In this document: piece after piece, positions 50,823 through 60,572 of the stretch
Layout: each line of letters opens with the position of its first letter
Position numbering within the stretch: the first letter of the stretch is position 1
Assembly: GCF_021390515.1 (NCBI RefSeq)
Contig: NZ_JAJUXI010000002.1
Location: forward strand, 248,001 to 312,000
Length of the DNA: 64,000 nt
Direction: 5' to 3'
DNA from: Dyadobacter sp. CY326
GTDB taxonomy: Bacteria; Bacteroidota; Bacteroidia; Cytophagales; Spirosomataceae
Program-made: the position numbers and the translations under genes
Notes under the pieces: generated by a model
Told to the model about the DNA's origin: nothing
The model's input: the letters and a program-made list of their open reading frames with translations, nothing else
Database searches by the model: none

Positions 50823-52295
50823 CTACAATTCCGCCATCAGCGCCATGATCTTGACCAACGCGTCGGTGATGACGCGGTTGCTGCCCGGAAGATATTTGTG
50901 CGCTATGATCGAGAAGCTCAAAAGCGAGCCTGATTTGGACGTCACATAGCCAGCATAAGCGCGGGTCCCTTCAATGGACCCGCTTTTTACATGCATGTTT
51001 CCTGCTGCTTTGGAGCCTTTTGCCAGGTTGCGCACAGTGCCATTTACGCCAAGAACGCCAATGCTTTTGTAAAAATCATTGAAACTGACGTCTTTATTGG
51101 CAACATTCAAAATGTCCGTCAGGCTATGCGTTGTAATGGAGGCCGATGGTGAAAGTCCGCTCCCGTCTTTGATGTAAAAACCTCTCAGATCCGCTCCTCG
51201 TCCCGACCAATAGCCGGTTACTGCATTCGCAGCATCATCAAATGCGGATTTTCCCACTAGTCTTTTTCCTGCTTGTTTGAGGAATGTGTCTGCATAAAGA
51301 TTAATGCTCCAAAAATTAGTTTGCTGACATAAATCGCGCAATGGCGGAGAGTCATATTTGTCTAAAACAATCTTTGGATTTGGATTTGCAACTGGTGATC
51401 CCGACTCGGGAATCGGGTTTTCGCCAACGCTAACGGCCGATGCAAGCAAGTTTGTTTTCAATGCAAATGCCGCATATTCTGCCGGATTGGGAATTGAACC
51501 TTTAACCGAGAACACAGCTGGACCAGCCGGAATCGTGCCGGTGAGCACGACTGCATTGCCCAGCGGACTGCTGTAAACAATCGTTTGATCGCCCGAGCCT
51601 TTTTCTGCCGTCGTAACCTGATTTGTAAAAGTCAGATAGGGAATGGCGGGCTCGATGCCCAGAAATGTTGTCGGATCGCCAGGTTCAACACCGGGTTTGA
51701 ATTTGATTTTGTATAAATTCTCATTGAAATTAAGTCCCTGCACACCGGCTCCATAATAATTGCCGATATCGCCCCAAATCCACGTGCTGGCGATGGTTTC
51801 CGTGTCAAAAAAGGAAGCGTCTGCAATAACTTTCCCTTTTATGTAACGAATGCCTGCTTTTTTTACGGCGGCAACCCAGCGGATAATGAGCTCATTTGCT
51901 GCGGGATAACCTTTAAAACGATCGCTTCCCAATGACGGATCACCCGTGCCGTGAATGTATAAATTGCCTAATAATGTGTCGTTCCGGACGACGCCGTCGT
52001 GTTCCAGAAATGTTTGAAACTTGAAGTCACCGCCGAAAAGCGCGAGAACTGTTGCAGTGGAGACAAGCTTCAATGTGGACGCAGATGGCAACGAGCGCTC
52101 GGCTTTTAAAGCGAAAACATTGCTGCCCTCCTTCACCTTTTTTACACTGACAGATAAGGAACCGCTGCGCATCAATTCGCTGTTTTCAAGTTCCAGCACA
52201 GCATCCTGAAAATTATTTAATGCAACACTGTCAATCGATTGCGCATTGGCACAACAACAGAAAAAAAGAAAAAAGAAAAACGGACAGAATTTCAT
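50823..52295 (-). CDS. dacB: D-alanyl-D-alanine carboxypeptidase/endopeptidase (S13, PBP4-type)
   Basis: 490 residues from the ATG at 52295 (MKFCPFFFFLFFCCCANAQ, a signal peptide; the longer frame to 52325 lacks one). The serine-type penicillin-binding motifs are SxxK in ASTLKLVST, SxN in FWSINLY and a KSG in HVKSGSIEG (usually KTG), with the large insert between the first two typical of S13. Periplasmic; it removes terminal D-Ala or cuts cross-links in peptidoglycan. Confidence 0.9.
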   Translation of the reverse strand: MKFCPFFFFLFFCCCANAQSIDSVALNNFQDAVLELENSELMRSGSLSVSVKKVKEGSNVFALKAERSLPSASTLKLVSTATVLALFGGDFKFQTFLEHDGVVRNDTLLGNLYIHGTGDPSLGSDRFKGYPAANELIIRWVAAVKKAGIRYIKGKVIADASFFDTETIASTWIWGDIGNYYGAGVQGLNFNENLYKIKFKPGVEPGDPTTFLGIEPAIPYLTFTNQVTTAEKGSGDQTIVYSSPLGNAVVLTGTIPAGPAVFSVKGSIPNPAEYAAFALKTNLLASAVSVGENPIPESGSPVANPNPKIVLDKYDSPPLRDLCQQTNFWSINLYADTFLKQAGKRLVGKSAFDDAANAVTGYWSGRGADLRGFYIKDGSGLSPSASITTHSLTDILNVANKDVSFNDFYKSIGVLGVNGTVRNLAKGSKAAGNMHVKSGSIEGTRAYAGYVTSKSGSLLSFSIIAHKYLPGSNRVITDALVKIMALMAEL

Positions 52296-52383
52296 GCTAA
52301 ATTTAGAAGTGTGGCTTTCCCGCAAAGTGTAGATACCAAATCTAAACTAGTAAGTAATCTCCAATTCTCAGCCGCTTTTTTGG

Positions 52384-52391
52384 TACTTTTG
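52384..52391 (+). promoter_or_regulatory. Putative -7 box (TACTTTTG)
   Basis: Matches TAnnTTTG, 24 bases before the start of the metallo-hydrolase gene; no clear -33 element. Confidence 0.5.
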
Positions 52392-52415
52392 TAAGATACA
52401 CCCCATTTCCAACGT

Positions 52416-53840
52416 ATGAAATTGACATTTTGGGGAGCTGCGCAGCAGGTTACAGGTAGCATGTTTCTTTTAGAGACAGACGATTACCGAATTTTAATTG
52501 ACTGCGGCTCTGACTTTGACTTAGATGAGATCGGTAAGAAAACCAGGTATGAGGAGCAGAAAAGTGTATTTCCTTTTGATGCAAGTTTAATCAATACTGT
52601 ACTTTTAACACATGCTCACATTGACCACTCGGGTAATATCCCTAACCTTTATAAATATGGTTTTGAGGGACGGGTGGTTTGTACCGAACCGACATTAGCG
52701 CTTACTTCGCTTTTACTGAAAGATGCTGCCAATCTGCACCAAAAACGCCTTAATGCTCGCGCCAGCACATCATCCAAGAAGCGTGGCAAGAAAAAACGCG
52801 AAGTTCCGATGGACTATTTCGTTGAGAAAAACGTAACCGAAGCATTGGACAACTTCGTTCCTGTGGCGTTCGGGCAGCGCTATCGCATTGCCGATAATGT
52901 GACGATCGTGTTTTACGCAGCGGGCCACTTGCTCGGTGCAGCGCACATTGTTTTGGAAGTTTACGAAGACGGCCAGAAAAAAAGAATTTGCTTCTCTGGT
53001 GACATTGGCCGAAGCAATTATCCGCTTCTGATCGATCCGCAGGAAATTCCGCAAGTGGATTATTTGGTATGCGAGTCGACATACGGCAACAGACTTCATG
53101 AGGATCAGGGATCGCCCGTTGATGCATTGGCTGATGTGATCAAGCGGACTTGCATTGACATTCCGGGCCGGTTAATTATTCCGTCGTTCAGCGTGGGCAG
53201 GACGCAAGCTTTGCTTTATACGCTGAACAAAATCTACATGGATCATTCATTTCCATCATTAAAGGTTTTCTCGGATAGCCCTCTGGCGCACAGCAGCACC
53301 AAAGTTTACCAGCGTCATGTGAGAATGCTTAATAAAGAAGCACGGACTTTTCAGGATGATAATGACATGCTTTTCGACTTTGATAACCTGATTTATCTCG
53401 AAAGCTCGGATGCCAGTAAGGCCGTTTCCAATTACAACGAACCTTGCATTATTATATCATCTTCGGGAATGGTGCAGGGTGGGCGTGTTGAACAGCACGT
53501 GGAGGCCAATATAGGAAATCCTTATGCAACCATTCTGATGGTGGGCTATGCATCGGAAGGCACGCTTGGATGGCGGCTTTTGAATGGTCAGGATACAATT
53601 TCAATTCGTGGAAAGCAATTGCCGGTCTTGGCTAATATTGAAAAAATTGACGTATTTAGCGGCCACGGAGACCAGAATGATTTATTGAAATTTATCAAAT
53701 TACAAGATCCGGAAAAGCTGAAAGGCATTTTTCTGGTGCACGGAGAGCAGCAAAGCATGGCTGACTTCCAAAGCAAAATTCATGAAAATGGCTATAAAAC
53801 GGTAGAAATACCCTTACGCGGACGCACTTACGAACTTTAA
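52416..53840 (+). CDS. Beta-CASP metallo-beta-lactamase-fold RNA hydrolase
   Basis: 474 residues. Metal-binding signature LTHAHIDHSGN (HxHxDH) in the MBL domain, a further FAAGHLLGAAHIVLE-type histidine motif, and the beta-CASP insertion with SFSVGRTQALLY and IISSSGMVQGGRVEQHV. C-terminal conserved VFSGHGDQNDLLKFI and FLVHGE. Such proteins are RNases of the CPSF73/archaeal CPSF class; target RNA unknown. Confidence 0.9.
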   Translation: MKLTFWGAAQQVTGSMFLLETDDYRILIDCGSDFDLDEIGKKTRYEEQKSVFPFDASLINTVLLTHAHIDHSGNIPNLYKYGFEGRVVCTEPTLALTSLLLKDAANLHQKRLNARASTSSKKRGKKKREVPMDYFVEKNVTEALDNFVPVAFGQRYRIADNVTIVFYAAGHLLGAAHIVLEVYEDGQKKRICFSGDIGRSNYPLLIDPQEIPQVDYLVCESTYGNRLHEDQGSPVDALADVIKRTCIDIPGRLIIPSFSVGRTQALLYTLNKIYMDHSFPSLKVFSDSPLAHSSTKVYQRHVRMLNKEARTFQDDNDMLFDFDNLIYLESSDASKAVSNYNEPCIIISSSGMVQGGRVEQHVEANIGNPYATILMVGYASEGTLGWRLLNGQDTISIRGKQLPVLANIEKIDVFSGHGDQNDLLKFIKLQDPEKLKGIFLVHGEQQSMADFQSKIHENGYKTVEIPLRGRTYEL

Positions 53841-53874
53841 GCTGTCCTAAGCCAACACCAACGAGAACCTGAAC

Positions 53875-54828
53875 ATGAGAACATACCTGGATTTTGAAAA
53901 GCCTATGGCCGAGCTCGAACGCAAGCTCGAAGAAATGAAAACATTGGCAAAAGGAAATAACGTTGACTTCTCCGGAGCCATTTCCTTATTGGAAAACAAT
54001 ATTACAGATCTTCGAAAGGACATATTTGAAAATCTTACCCGCTGGCAGCGCGTGCAGCTCTCGCGGCACCCCGACCGTCCGTACACGCTCGATTACATTG
54101 AGCTGATCTGTGATGAGTTTATTGAATTGCACGGAGATCGCCAAGTGCGGGACGATCCGGCTATTATTGGCGGACTTGCGAATGTAGGCGGACAATCATT
54201 TATGCTCATAGGACAGCAAAAAGGCAGGAATACCAAACAAAGACAGCACCGGAATTTCGGAATGCCGAATCCGGAAGGTTATCGCAAAGCTTTGCGCTTG
54301 ATGAAGCTTGCGGAGAAATTTAACAAACCCATTGTCACCCTTATCGACACGCCGGGAGCATTTCCAGGCATGGAGGCAGAGGAGCGCGGACAGGGTGAAG
54401 CGATTGCAAGAAACCTGAAAGAAATGTTTATGCTGAAAGTGCCAGTTATCTGCATCGTAATCGGTGAAGGAGCATCCGGCGGGGCATTGGGCATAGCAAT
54501 TGGCGACCGGGTTTTGATGTTGGAAAACACCTGGTATTCAGTAATTTCTCCTGAAAACTGTTCAGCGATCCTTTGGAGAAGCTGGGATTTTAAAGAGCAG
54601 GCGGCCGAGGCGATGAAAATCACAGCCAAGGATATGAAAAAGAATAAACTGATCGACGGCATTATCCCGGAACCACTTGGTGGCGCGCATTTAGATCATC
54701 ACTGGATGGCCGAAAAGCTGAAAGAAGTGATTCTTGAAAATATCAATGAATTGACTGCGATTGACAATCAGGACAGAATAGACCAGCGTATTGAGAAGTT
54801 CTGTGCAATGGGTGTGGTTGTTGAATAA
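53875..54828 (+). CDS. accA: Acetyl-CoA carboxylase carboxyltransferase subunit alpha
   Basis: 317 residues. N-terminal coiled-coil region and carboxyltransferase core with [58 protein letters not shown] and the [20 protein letters not shown] oxyanion loop. It transfers carboxyl from biotin to acetyl-CoA with AccD, the first step of fatty acid synthesis. It precedes a HAD gene by 9 bases, in an operon. Confidence 0.97.
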   Translation: MRTYLDFEKPMAELERKLEEMKTLAKGNNVDFSGAISLLENNITDLRKDIFENLTRWQRVQLSRHPDRPYTLDYIELICDEFIELHGDRQVRDDPAIIGGLANVGGQSFMLIGQQKGRNTKQRQHRNFGMPNPEGYRKALRLMKLAEKFNKPIVTLIDTPGAFPGMEAEERGQGEAIARNLKEMFMLKVPVICIVIGEGASGGALGIAIGDRVLMLENTWYSVISPENCSAILWRSWDFKEQAAEAMKITAKDMKKNKLIDGIIPEPLGGAHLDHHWMAEKLKEVILENINELTAIDNQDRIDQRIEKFCAMGVVVE

Positions 54829-54837
54829 ACGGAAGCA

Positions 54838-55473
54838 ATGAAGAACAGTAAGATAAAAAACATCATTTTCGATCTTGGCGATGTAATTCTCAACATTGAT
54901 GTGCCGGTTGCGTCCAAATCATTTGCTGAGCTAAGTGGCAGGGAACAGGCTGAAATACTTTCGATTTTTAGCGAGAATGCACTTTTCAGACAATTTGAAA
55001 CGGGTCAACTGGATGAGGCGGGCTTTCGGAATTATGTAAGAAAGATTCTGGACTTTTCTGATCTTTCTGATGAGGCCATTGACACGGCCTGGAACAGTCT
55101 GCTGCTCGATCTGCCTCCTGAAAGGGTTGAGCTGCTCAAAAAGCTTTCCGAAAATTATCGTTTGTTTTTACTGAGCAACACCAGCTCCATTCACATTACG
55201 CAAGTCAACAAAATCCTGGAAGCGTCCACCGGTGTAGAAAAGCTGGACGACCTTTTTGAAAAAGTTTTCCTTTCCTATGAAATGGGTTTGATGAAACCTG
55301 ACCCGCAAATTTATTTATCAGTGCTGGAACAAGCAGGTCTGGCAGCGGAAGAAACCCTGTTTTTGGACGACAATCGAGATAATATCGAGGCAGCTGCGAA
55401 ACTCGGAATCGACACGATCCACGTCCAAAAGCCAACAACAATTTTGGAATATCTCAAAGAATATGCAGTCTAG
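54838..55473 (+). CDS. HAD-family hydrolase
   Basis: 211 residues. HAD motif I FDLGDVI (nucleophile D12), LLSNTSSIH motif II and the DPQIY / LFLDDNRDNIEAA motifs III-IV are intact. Probable sugar- or nucleotide-phosphatase, substrate unknown. It overlaps the following site-2 protease gene by 11 bases, so the pair is translated in coupling. Confidence 0.92.
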   Translation: MKNSKIKNIIFDLGDVILNIDVPVASKSFAELSGREQAEILSIFSENALFRQFETGQLDEAGFRNYVRKILDFSDLSDEAIDTAWNSLLLDLPPERVELLKKLSENYRLFLLSNTSSIHITQVNKILEASTGVEKLDDLFEKVFLSYEMGLMKPDPQIYLSVLEQAGLAAEETLFLDDNRDNIEAAAKLGIDTIHVQKPTTILEYLKEYAV

Positions 55474-56665
55474 CACACGCACTTACATCATTCAGGCCGT
55501 CCTTTTTATTCTTACAGTCATCACAACAACGATGGCCGGGGCTGAGTGGATGTTTGGCAACATATTCGCTTTCGTTTATGATTTCGCTTACATGCTAGCG
55601 GGTGCCGGCGCCGAAAAACCTGTAACGGATGAAAGTGTTAAATTGCTGGGCTGGCCGCAGTTTTTGCAGGGTTTTCAATTTTCAATTCCTTTTCTTGCGA
55701 TCCTGACAATCCATGAGTTCGGCCACTATTTTGTGGCTCGGGCACATCAGGTTAAAGTTACGCTTCCCTTTTACATTCCACTTTGGTTCGGGATTTCCAA
55801 CAGCATTGGAACAATGGGTGCATTTATTCGCATTAAATCTGTTGTTCGCTCGCGACTTAAATTCTTTGATATAGGAATTGCCGGACCATTGGCTGGTTTT
55901 ATTGCGGCGCTGGTCGTTTTATGGTATGGCTTTACACACTTGCCACCTCCCGAATATATTTTTTCTGTTCACCCAGAATATGCACGATTTGGACTGAGTT
56001 ACCCGCAATTTGCTTACGAAAATGCCGCAGGAAACATCGCATTGGGCGATAACATTCTTTTTTGGTTGTTCAAAACCTACATTGCAGATCCTGCTCGCCT
56101 GCCGCACGAATACGAAATGATCCATTATCCATACATTTTCGCAGGATATCTGGCGCTCTTTTTCACCTCATTGAATCTTATTCCCATTGGCCAATTGGAT
56201 GGCGGGCACATTCTTTACGGTTTAATCGGCAAGAAGAAATTTGATATTGTTGCGCCTATCCTTTTCGGATTATTTGCTTTTTATGCCGGCCTTGGTTTAT
56301 TCACCGCCGACTCATTTGCAACAGGCAGTAACGAGCTTTTTTACGAACAATTGTTTTATCTGGCGATGTACATTTACTTTTTGTACATCTGTTTCAAAAG
56401 GGCCAGCGACAATCCGGCAACCGGCTTGATGTTAGCCCTTATTGTGGTTGTCGGCCAATTTGCCGTTTCCTACCTTCGCCCCGAATGGGAAGGGTCAACA
56501 GGTTTTCTGCCATTTGTTTTCATTCTGGGCCGTTTCCTGGGCATCCGTCACCCCGATACGGACGAAAACGAACCGCTAGACACCCCTCGCATCATCCTCG
56601 GCATCTGCGCATTGATTATCTTCATCATTTCTTTCAGTCCAACGCCATTTGTGTTGGTAGAGTAG
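55463..56665 (+). CDS. Site-2-type membrane metalloprotease
   Basis: 400 residues, polytopic. HExxH in ILTIHEFGHYFVAR (H84, E85, H88) with the C-terminal LDGG motif (GQLDGGHILYGLIG); helices around residues 10-30, 75-95, 145-160, and four more toward the C-terminus. Such proteases cleave membrane-embedded substrates, for example anti-sigma factors. The target is not identifiable. Confidence 0.9.
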   Translation: MQSSTRTYIIQAVLFILTVITTTMAGAEWMFGNIFAFVYDFAYMLAGAGAEKPVTDESVKLLGWPQFLQGFQFSIPFLAILTIHEFGHYFVARAHQVKVTLPFYIPLWFGISNSIGTMGAFIRIKSVVRSRLKFFDIGIAGPLAGFIAALVVLWYGFTHLPPPEYIFSVHPEYARFGLSYPQFAYENAAGNIALGDNILFWLFKTYIADPARLPHEYEMIHYPYIFAGYLALFFTSLNLIPIGQLDGGHILYGLIGKKKFDIVAPILFGLFAFYAGLGLFTADSFATGSNELFYEQLFYLAMYIYFLYICFKRASDNPATGLMLALIVVVGQFAVSYLRPEWEGSTGFLPFVFILGRFLGIRHPDTDENEPLDTPRIILGICALIIFIISFSPTPFVLVE

Positions 56666-56672
56666 AAAGCCT

Positions 56673-57204
56673 ATGATTGATTTTTTTGACAAAATCATTG
56701 ATGTTGTTAATAGTAAGAACATCCCGTATATGCTTTCAGGCAGTGTTGCCATGAGTTTGTATATTGTCCCGAGGGCTACGAGAGATTTCGATTTTGTAAT
56801 ACATTTATTGCCAAAGGACGTCGACTTCTTTGTCAGCAGTTTCGCAAATGGCTATTATCGCAACAGGGAATCAGTAATGGAAGCAGCTCTAAATCATGGC
56901 ATGTTTAACATTATTGATCATGAATCGGGCTATAAGGCTGACTTTATAGTTTAAAAACGAAACTTTTCGTAAGCATGAGTTCGAAAGGAAAATACAGCTA
57001 GATTATTTCGGAAAAAGCATTTATGTAGTTACCCCTGAGGATCTGCTCCTTTCTAAGTTAATTTGGATACAAGATCTTCAATCTGGAATTCAAGCCGAAG
57101 ATATCCGGAACTTATCTGAACTGAAAACCCTTGACTGGTCATATATTAAAAGGTGGATTTATACGCTTAATCTGAAAACATTCAATCTTTTGAGCAATGA
57201 CTGA
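56673..57204 (+). pseudogene. Frameshifted nucleotidyltransferase-fold protein (DUF6036/AbiEii-like)
   Basis: The first frame (56673-56954) starts MIDFFDKIIDVVNSKNIPYM and shows the nucleotidyltransferase start LSGSVAMSLYIVPRATRDFDFVI, stopping at TAA after YKADFIV. The next codons in the +1 frame continue the same family: KNETFRKHEFERKIQL, TPEDLLLSKLIWIQ, SGIQAEDIRNLSEL, down to TGA at 57204. A single extra base or lost base around 56949-56957 (run of A) explains the break. It may be a dead gene, a sequencing error or a +1 recoding site. Its end overlaps a 64-residue partner gene by 8 bases. The small partner suggests a two-gene module. Confidence 0.75.
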
Positions 57205-57391
57205 CACTCCTGAACACATTAAAGGGCTTCAAACTCAGTTGTGGTTATTGAAGACTCCTGGCGAAAGGCTCCGCCAAATGATGACTGATAATGACTCATT
57301 TTTCCGGTTTTGCCAAAAGATGGGCAGTCGCGCGATTACGGAGAAAAAGTTGAAGCTGCAAAGTCATGAAGATGGAAGTAGCCAACTTTGA
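57197..57391 (+). CDS. Small partner protein of the nucleotidyltransferase module
   Basis: 64 residues (MTDTPEHIKGLQTQLWLLKT...). It overlaps the end of the nucleotidyltransferase reading by 8 bases (ATGA-type junction) and has the helix-rich character of the small protein usually encoded beside DUF6036-type genes. No domain is named with certainty. The last 26 bases also overlap the start of the phosphotriesterase-like gene. Confidence 0.65.
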   Translation: MTDTPEHIKGLQTQLWLLKTPGERLRQMMTDNDSFFRFCQKMGSRAITEKKLKLQSHEDGSSQL

Positions 57392-58406
57392 GCCATCCGC
57401 CTCGACATTCTCCCGTCGACAATTCGTTGCTGCCTGCGCGGGTTTGCCTTTTTTGACAAATTTTTCCTTTGAAGCGCCTTTTACAAATTCTGTCAATGGT
57501 AAGATCAACACTGCTGACCTTGGAAAAACGCTGATTCATGAGCATGTCCTGGTTGATTTTATTGGTGCTGATAAGATTTCACCTAATCGTTGGAATCATG
57601 ATGAGGTGATCAAAAAAGTGCTTCCTTATCTCCTTGAGATCAAGAAGAGAGGATTTCAAAGCATCGTTGAATGTACGCCTGCATACATTGGTCGGGATGT
57701 GGCTTTGCTAACAAAGCTTTCTGAAAAATCGGGTTTGAATCTATTAACGAACACCGGCTATTACGGTGCTTCCGACAACAAATATTTACCAGCATTCGCA
57801 TTCACCGAAACCGCCGAGCAACTTTCGAAACGCTGGATTGCTGAATTTGAAAATGGCATTGACGGAACTTCCATAAAGCCGGGCTTTATCAAAACAGGCG
57901 TCAATGGCGGTCCGTTGTCGGAAATCCATCAAAAACTAATTCACGCAGCTGCCCTAACACATCTCAAAACCGGACTCACAATTTGCTCTCATACTGGCCC
58001 TGCGCTTCCAGCGGAACAGGAGCTTGAAATATTAAAAGCGAATGGCGTCAGCCCGACCGCTTTCGTCTGGGTCCATGCAAACGGGTCGAATGAAGAATTT
58101 GTTAAATTGGGCAAAAAGGGTTGCTGGATCAGTCTGGATGGGATCAGTGATGAGAATGTGGAGAAAAATGCGGAGTTAATACTATTTTTAAAAAGTCAGA
58201 ATCTCTTAAAGCAAGTTCTCATCTCGCACGACGCGGGCTGGTTTCGCCCCGGCGAACCGAACGGCGGCGATTTCAGAGGCTATACGACAATTCCTGACAA
58301 GCTGCTGCCGCTTTTGAAATCAAAGGGATTCAGCTATGAAGAAATTAAACAATTGATCGTCACCAATCCTGCAAACGCATTCGCTATCAAAATTCGAAAA
58401 ATCTAG
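57366..58406 (+). CDS. Phosphotriesterase-family metal hydrolase, Tat-exported
   Basis: 346 residues. A twin-arginine-like leader (STFSRRQFVAACAGLPFL) precedes a TIM-barrel metal hydrolase: HxH at 58/60 (LIHEHVLV), metal-bridging K176 (GFIKTGV), H209 (CSHTGPA), H237 (VHANGS) and D289 (SHDAGW), all in place for the binuclear centre. The family hydrolyses phosphotriesters, lactones or similar esters; lactonase activity is the usual natural role. Substrate unknown. It converges with a methyltransferase remnant, stop 6 bases away. Confidence 0.85.
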   Translation: MKMEVANFEPSASTFSRRQFVAACAGLPFLTNFSFEAPFTNSVNGKINTADLGKTLIHEHVLVDFIGADKISPNRWNHDEVIKKVLPYLLEIKKRGFQSIVECTPAYIGRDVALLTKLSEKSGLNLLTNTGYYGASDNKYLPAFAFTETAEQLSKRWIAEFENGIDGTSIKPGFIKTGVNGGPLSEIHQKLIHAAALTHLKTGLTICSHTGPALPAEQELEILKANGVSPTAFVWVHANGSNEEFVKLGKKGCWISLDGISDENVEKNAELILFLKSQNLLKQVLISHDAGWFRPGEPNGGDFRGYTTIPDKLLPLLKSKGFSYEEIKQLIVTNPANAFAIKIRKI

Positions 58407-58412
58407 CGCAGA

Positions 58413-58916
58413 TTAACGTTGATTAAGCTTGTCCTTCACAAATTGCCAATCCTGGCCTATCAAGCTGTCCATCTGAATTTCTCCCTTTTGATCATGTCGT
58501 CTCACATATTTCCGCGCCTTGCGCAGGAAGAAAGGCTCTCGAATGACCGGGGCAACGAAAGGATCAGATTGCAATGTTCTATTGGTGAATACGTGGGTCG
58601 TCGTTCCATTTGAGTAAAACCTACGGCCAAATTTCCTTGCCAAATATTTGAGAGAATCGAGGCTGTAAAATGAGATGTGTTGCCCTGTCTCCGCAGACAA
58701 GTAATACCAATTTTTAAACGATTCTATATCATCAGGGACAATCTCCGTTGTAAAAAGAACATTGTCGGAAAGCCTCAGAATCTGCTCAATTTCGCTAAGT
58801 GGATCGGCTAAATGCTCAAAGACTTCGAATGCCGTTACAATCTCAAATTCGGTCTTCAACGACAGTTCAGCCAGATCAAAATACTCGGCGAACAGGTTCT
58901 GGCAGAATTTAAGCAC
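58413..58916 (-). pseudogene. Truncated SAM-dependent methyltransferase
   Basis: 167 codons from a GTG, containing only the C-terminal part of a class I methyltransferase: LKFCQNLFAEYFDLAEL corresponds to the segment after the SAM-binding loop, then VTAFEVFEHLADPLSEIEQIL, FTTEIVPDD, YLSAETGQHISFYSLDSLKYLA and a C-terminal helical tail. The SAM-binding glycine loop is missing, and no continuation is seen upstream in three frames (the in-frame triplet at the junction is TAG). It is read as a 5'-deleted remnant, inactive. Confidence 0.65.
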
Positions 58917-59105
58917 TTTTGCAGAAAACTAAGGTTTCGTTCCTCCGCCTGTAATTTTGCTTTGCATGGGTTTGCGCGTGCATGTGTTTGACTTCAATAA
59001 ACACATTCCGAATCGCAAAGCCAGTTACATTTATTTAAAGCTAGAGATTAAATATTCTGCGGTAAACGCTGTCCATTTAATCGCCCCAAATTGAACCCAC
59101 AAAAA

Positions 59106-60392
59106 CTAAGTTTTCAACTTCTTTTTCTTTGCAGCCGGGAATAAGATGTTATTCAAAATTAGCCGGTAACCGGCCGAATTCGGATGCAGATTAAGGTCCG
59201 TTGGCTCCTCTCCTACGCGGTGCTGATAATCTTCCGGGTCGTGGCCGCCGTAGAATGTGAAAAATCCTTTTCCATGCGTGCTATGGATGTAACGCGCCTC
59301 TTTTGCAGATTTATTCTCTGCTAAAATGATCACCTCAGGCTTGATAACTCGGTTTTTAAAAGCAGTGGTTTGTCCCAAAAATCCTTTAATAATCGTCTGG
59401 TGATTTTGTGTCAGCATGCTTGGAACCGGGTCCCACTTGGCGGAAAACTGAAACAATGAGAAGAAATCATTATTCTCGGTCAAATTGCGCTCTTCGGGCT
59501 GGTTATCAATGTCTGAAAATTCAACTTCGTAAGGATAAGTGATCGTCTTGAAGTCCTTGAATGCGAATGTGTTATCAAAATTAAGTTTACCATTGGCAGT
59601 TGGATCAGCAGGCGTTCCGTCATAAATCGCTTCTACAATATCCAGTCCTTCCGCGGCAAGTGTAATGTCAAACGTGTCCGTTGCATTGCACATGGCGAAC
59701 ATGTAGCCGCCACCTGAAACAAACTCTGAAATCCTTTTCGCAACGGCCAGCTTCATTTGCGGCACATTGGCAAACTGATATTTATTGGCCGTTTCTTCGG
59801 CTTCCCTTTTCTGCTCGCGATACCAGGGAAAATCTTTGTATTGATAAAACTTTCCAAACTGGCCCGTAAAATCCTCATGATGCAAATGCAGCCAGTCATA
59901 TTCAGGCAGCTTGGCATTCAAAACCTCATCATCATAAATAACATCATAAGGAATTTCGGCATAAGTAAGGACCAATGTAACGGCATCATCCCACGGAAGT
60001 TTAGATTTTGGCGAATAAACAGCAATTTTGGGCGCTTTTTGCAGCTTAACCGCGTCCATATTCACGTCCGGCGCACTAATTTGATTCAATATTTGCCCCG
60101 CCTGCCCGTCCGAAATCACCTCAAAACTTACCCCGCGTACGGTCATTTCGGAAGCAAATTGTTGATTATAAGCGATCATGAAACTGCCGCCCCGATAATT
60201 TAGCAGCCAATCCATTTCCATTTCAAAATTATTCAGAATCCAGTAAGAGATTCCATAGGCCTTCAAATGGTTCTTCTGGCCCTCATCCATGGGGATCAAG
60301 AGCTTGTTGGAAACTCCTTGAAATGATATTGTTAAAAAAATGATAAGCGGGATAAACAAGCGTATCACTGGTTTGATTCTTTCACGTTTCAT
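59106..60392 (-). CDS. Conserved periplasmic protein (labelled asparagine synthetase B in Bacteroidota)
   Basis: 428 residues with an N-terminal signal segment (LFIPLIIFLTISFQGVS). The sequence HEDFTGQFGKFYQYKDFPWY, SGGGYMFAMCNATDTFDITL, GTPADPTANGKLNFD and a C-terminal FYGGHDPEDYQHRVGEEPTDLNL matches a family found across Bacteroidota that databases have labelled asparagine synthetase B; no glutamine-hydrolysing or ATP-binding domain is visible, so that label is doubtful. It may have a glutamine-amidotransferase-like fold. Function unknown. Confidence 0.7.
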   Translation of the reverse strand: MKRERIKPVIRLFIPLIIFLTISFQGVSNKLLIPMDEGQKNHLKAYGISYWILNNFEMEMDWLLNYRGGSFMIAYNQQFASEMTVRGVSFEVISDGQAGQILNQISAPDVNMDAVKLQKAPKIAVYSPKSKLPWDDAVTLVLTYAEIPYDVIYDDEVLNAKLPEYDWLHLHHEDFTGQFGKFYQYKDFPWYREQKREAEETANKYQFANVPQMKLAVAKRISEFVSGGGYMFAMCNATDTFDITLAAEGLDIVEAIYDGTPADPTANGKLNFDNTFAFKDFKTITYPYEVEFSDIDNQPEERNLTENNDFFSLFQFSAKWDPVPSMLTQNHQTIIKGFLGQTTAFKNRVIKPEVIILAENKSAKEARYIHSTHGKGFFTFYGGHDPEDYQHRVGEEPTDLNLHPNSAGYRLILNNILFPAAKKKKLKT

Positions 60393-60572
60393 GCGCAGCT
60401 TTACAAAAAGTATGTATATTAATGTCTGTCAGGTCCTTTGCAGCCGGATTTATTAAATATATAAAGAATTTAAAAGTATCCGAAATTAAACCAGGCACCG
60501 ACTGGCCTGAATTATCAGCAGGCAACTGTCATAACGACAGAATGCATATTATGGTGCACAATCTTTACAGCA

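Noticed and set aside
56949-56957. Programmed ribosomal frameshift in the nucleotidyltransferase gene
   Set aside because: A GTTTAA +1 slip is possible in principle, but nothing else in the sequence (stimulatory structure, known site) supports it over a simple indel.
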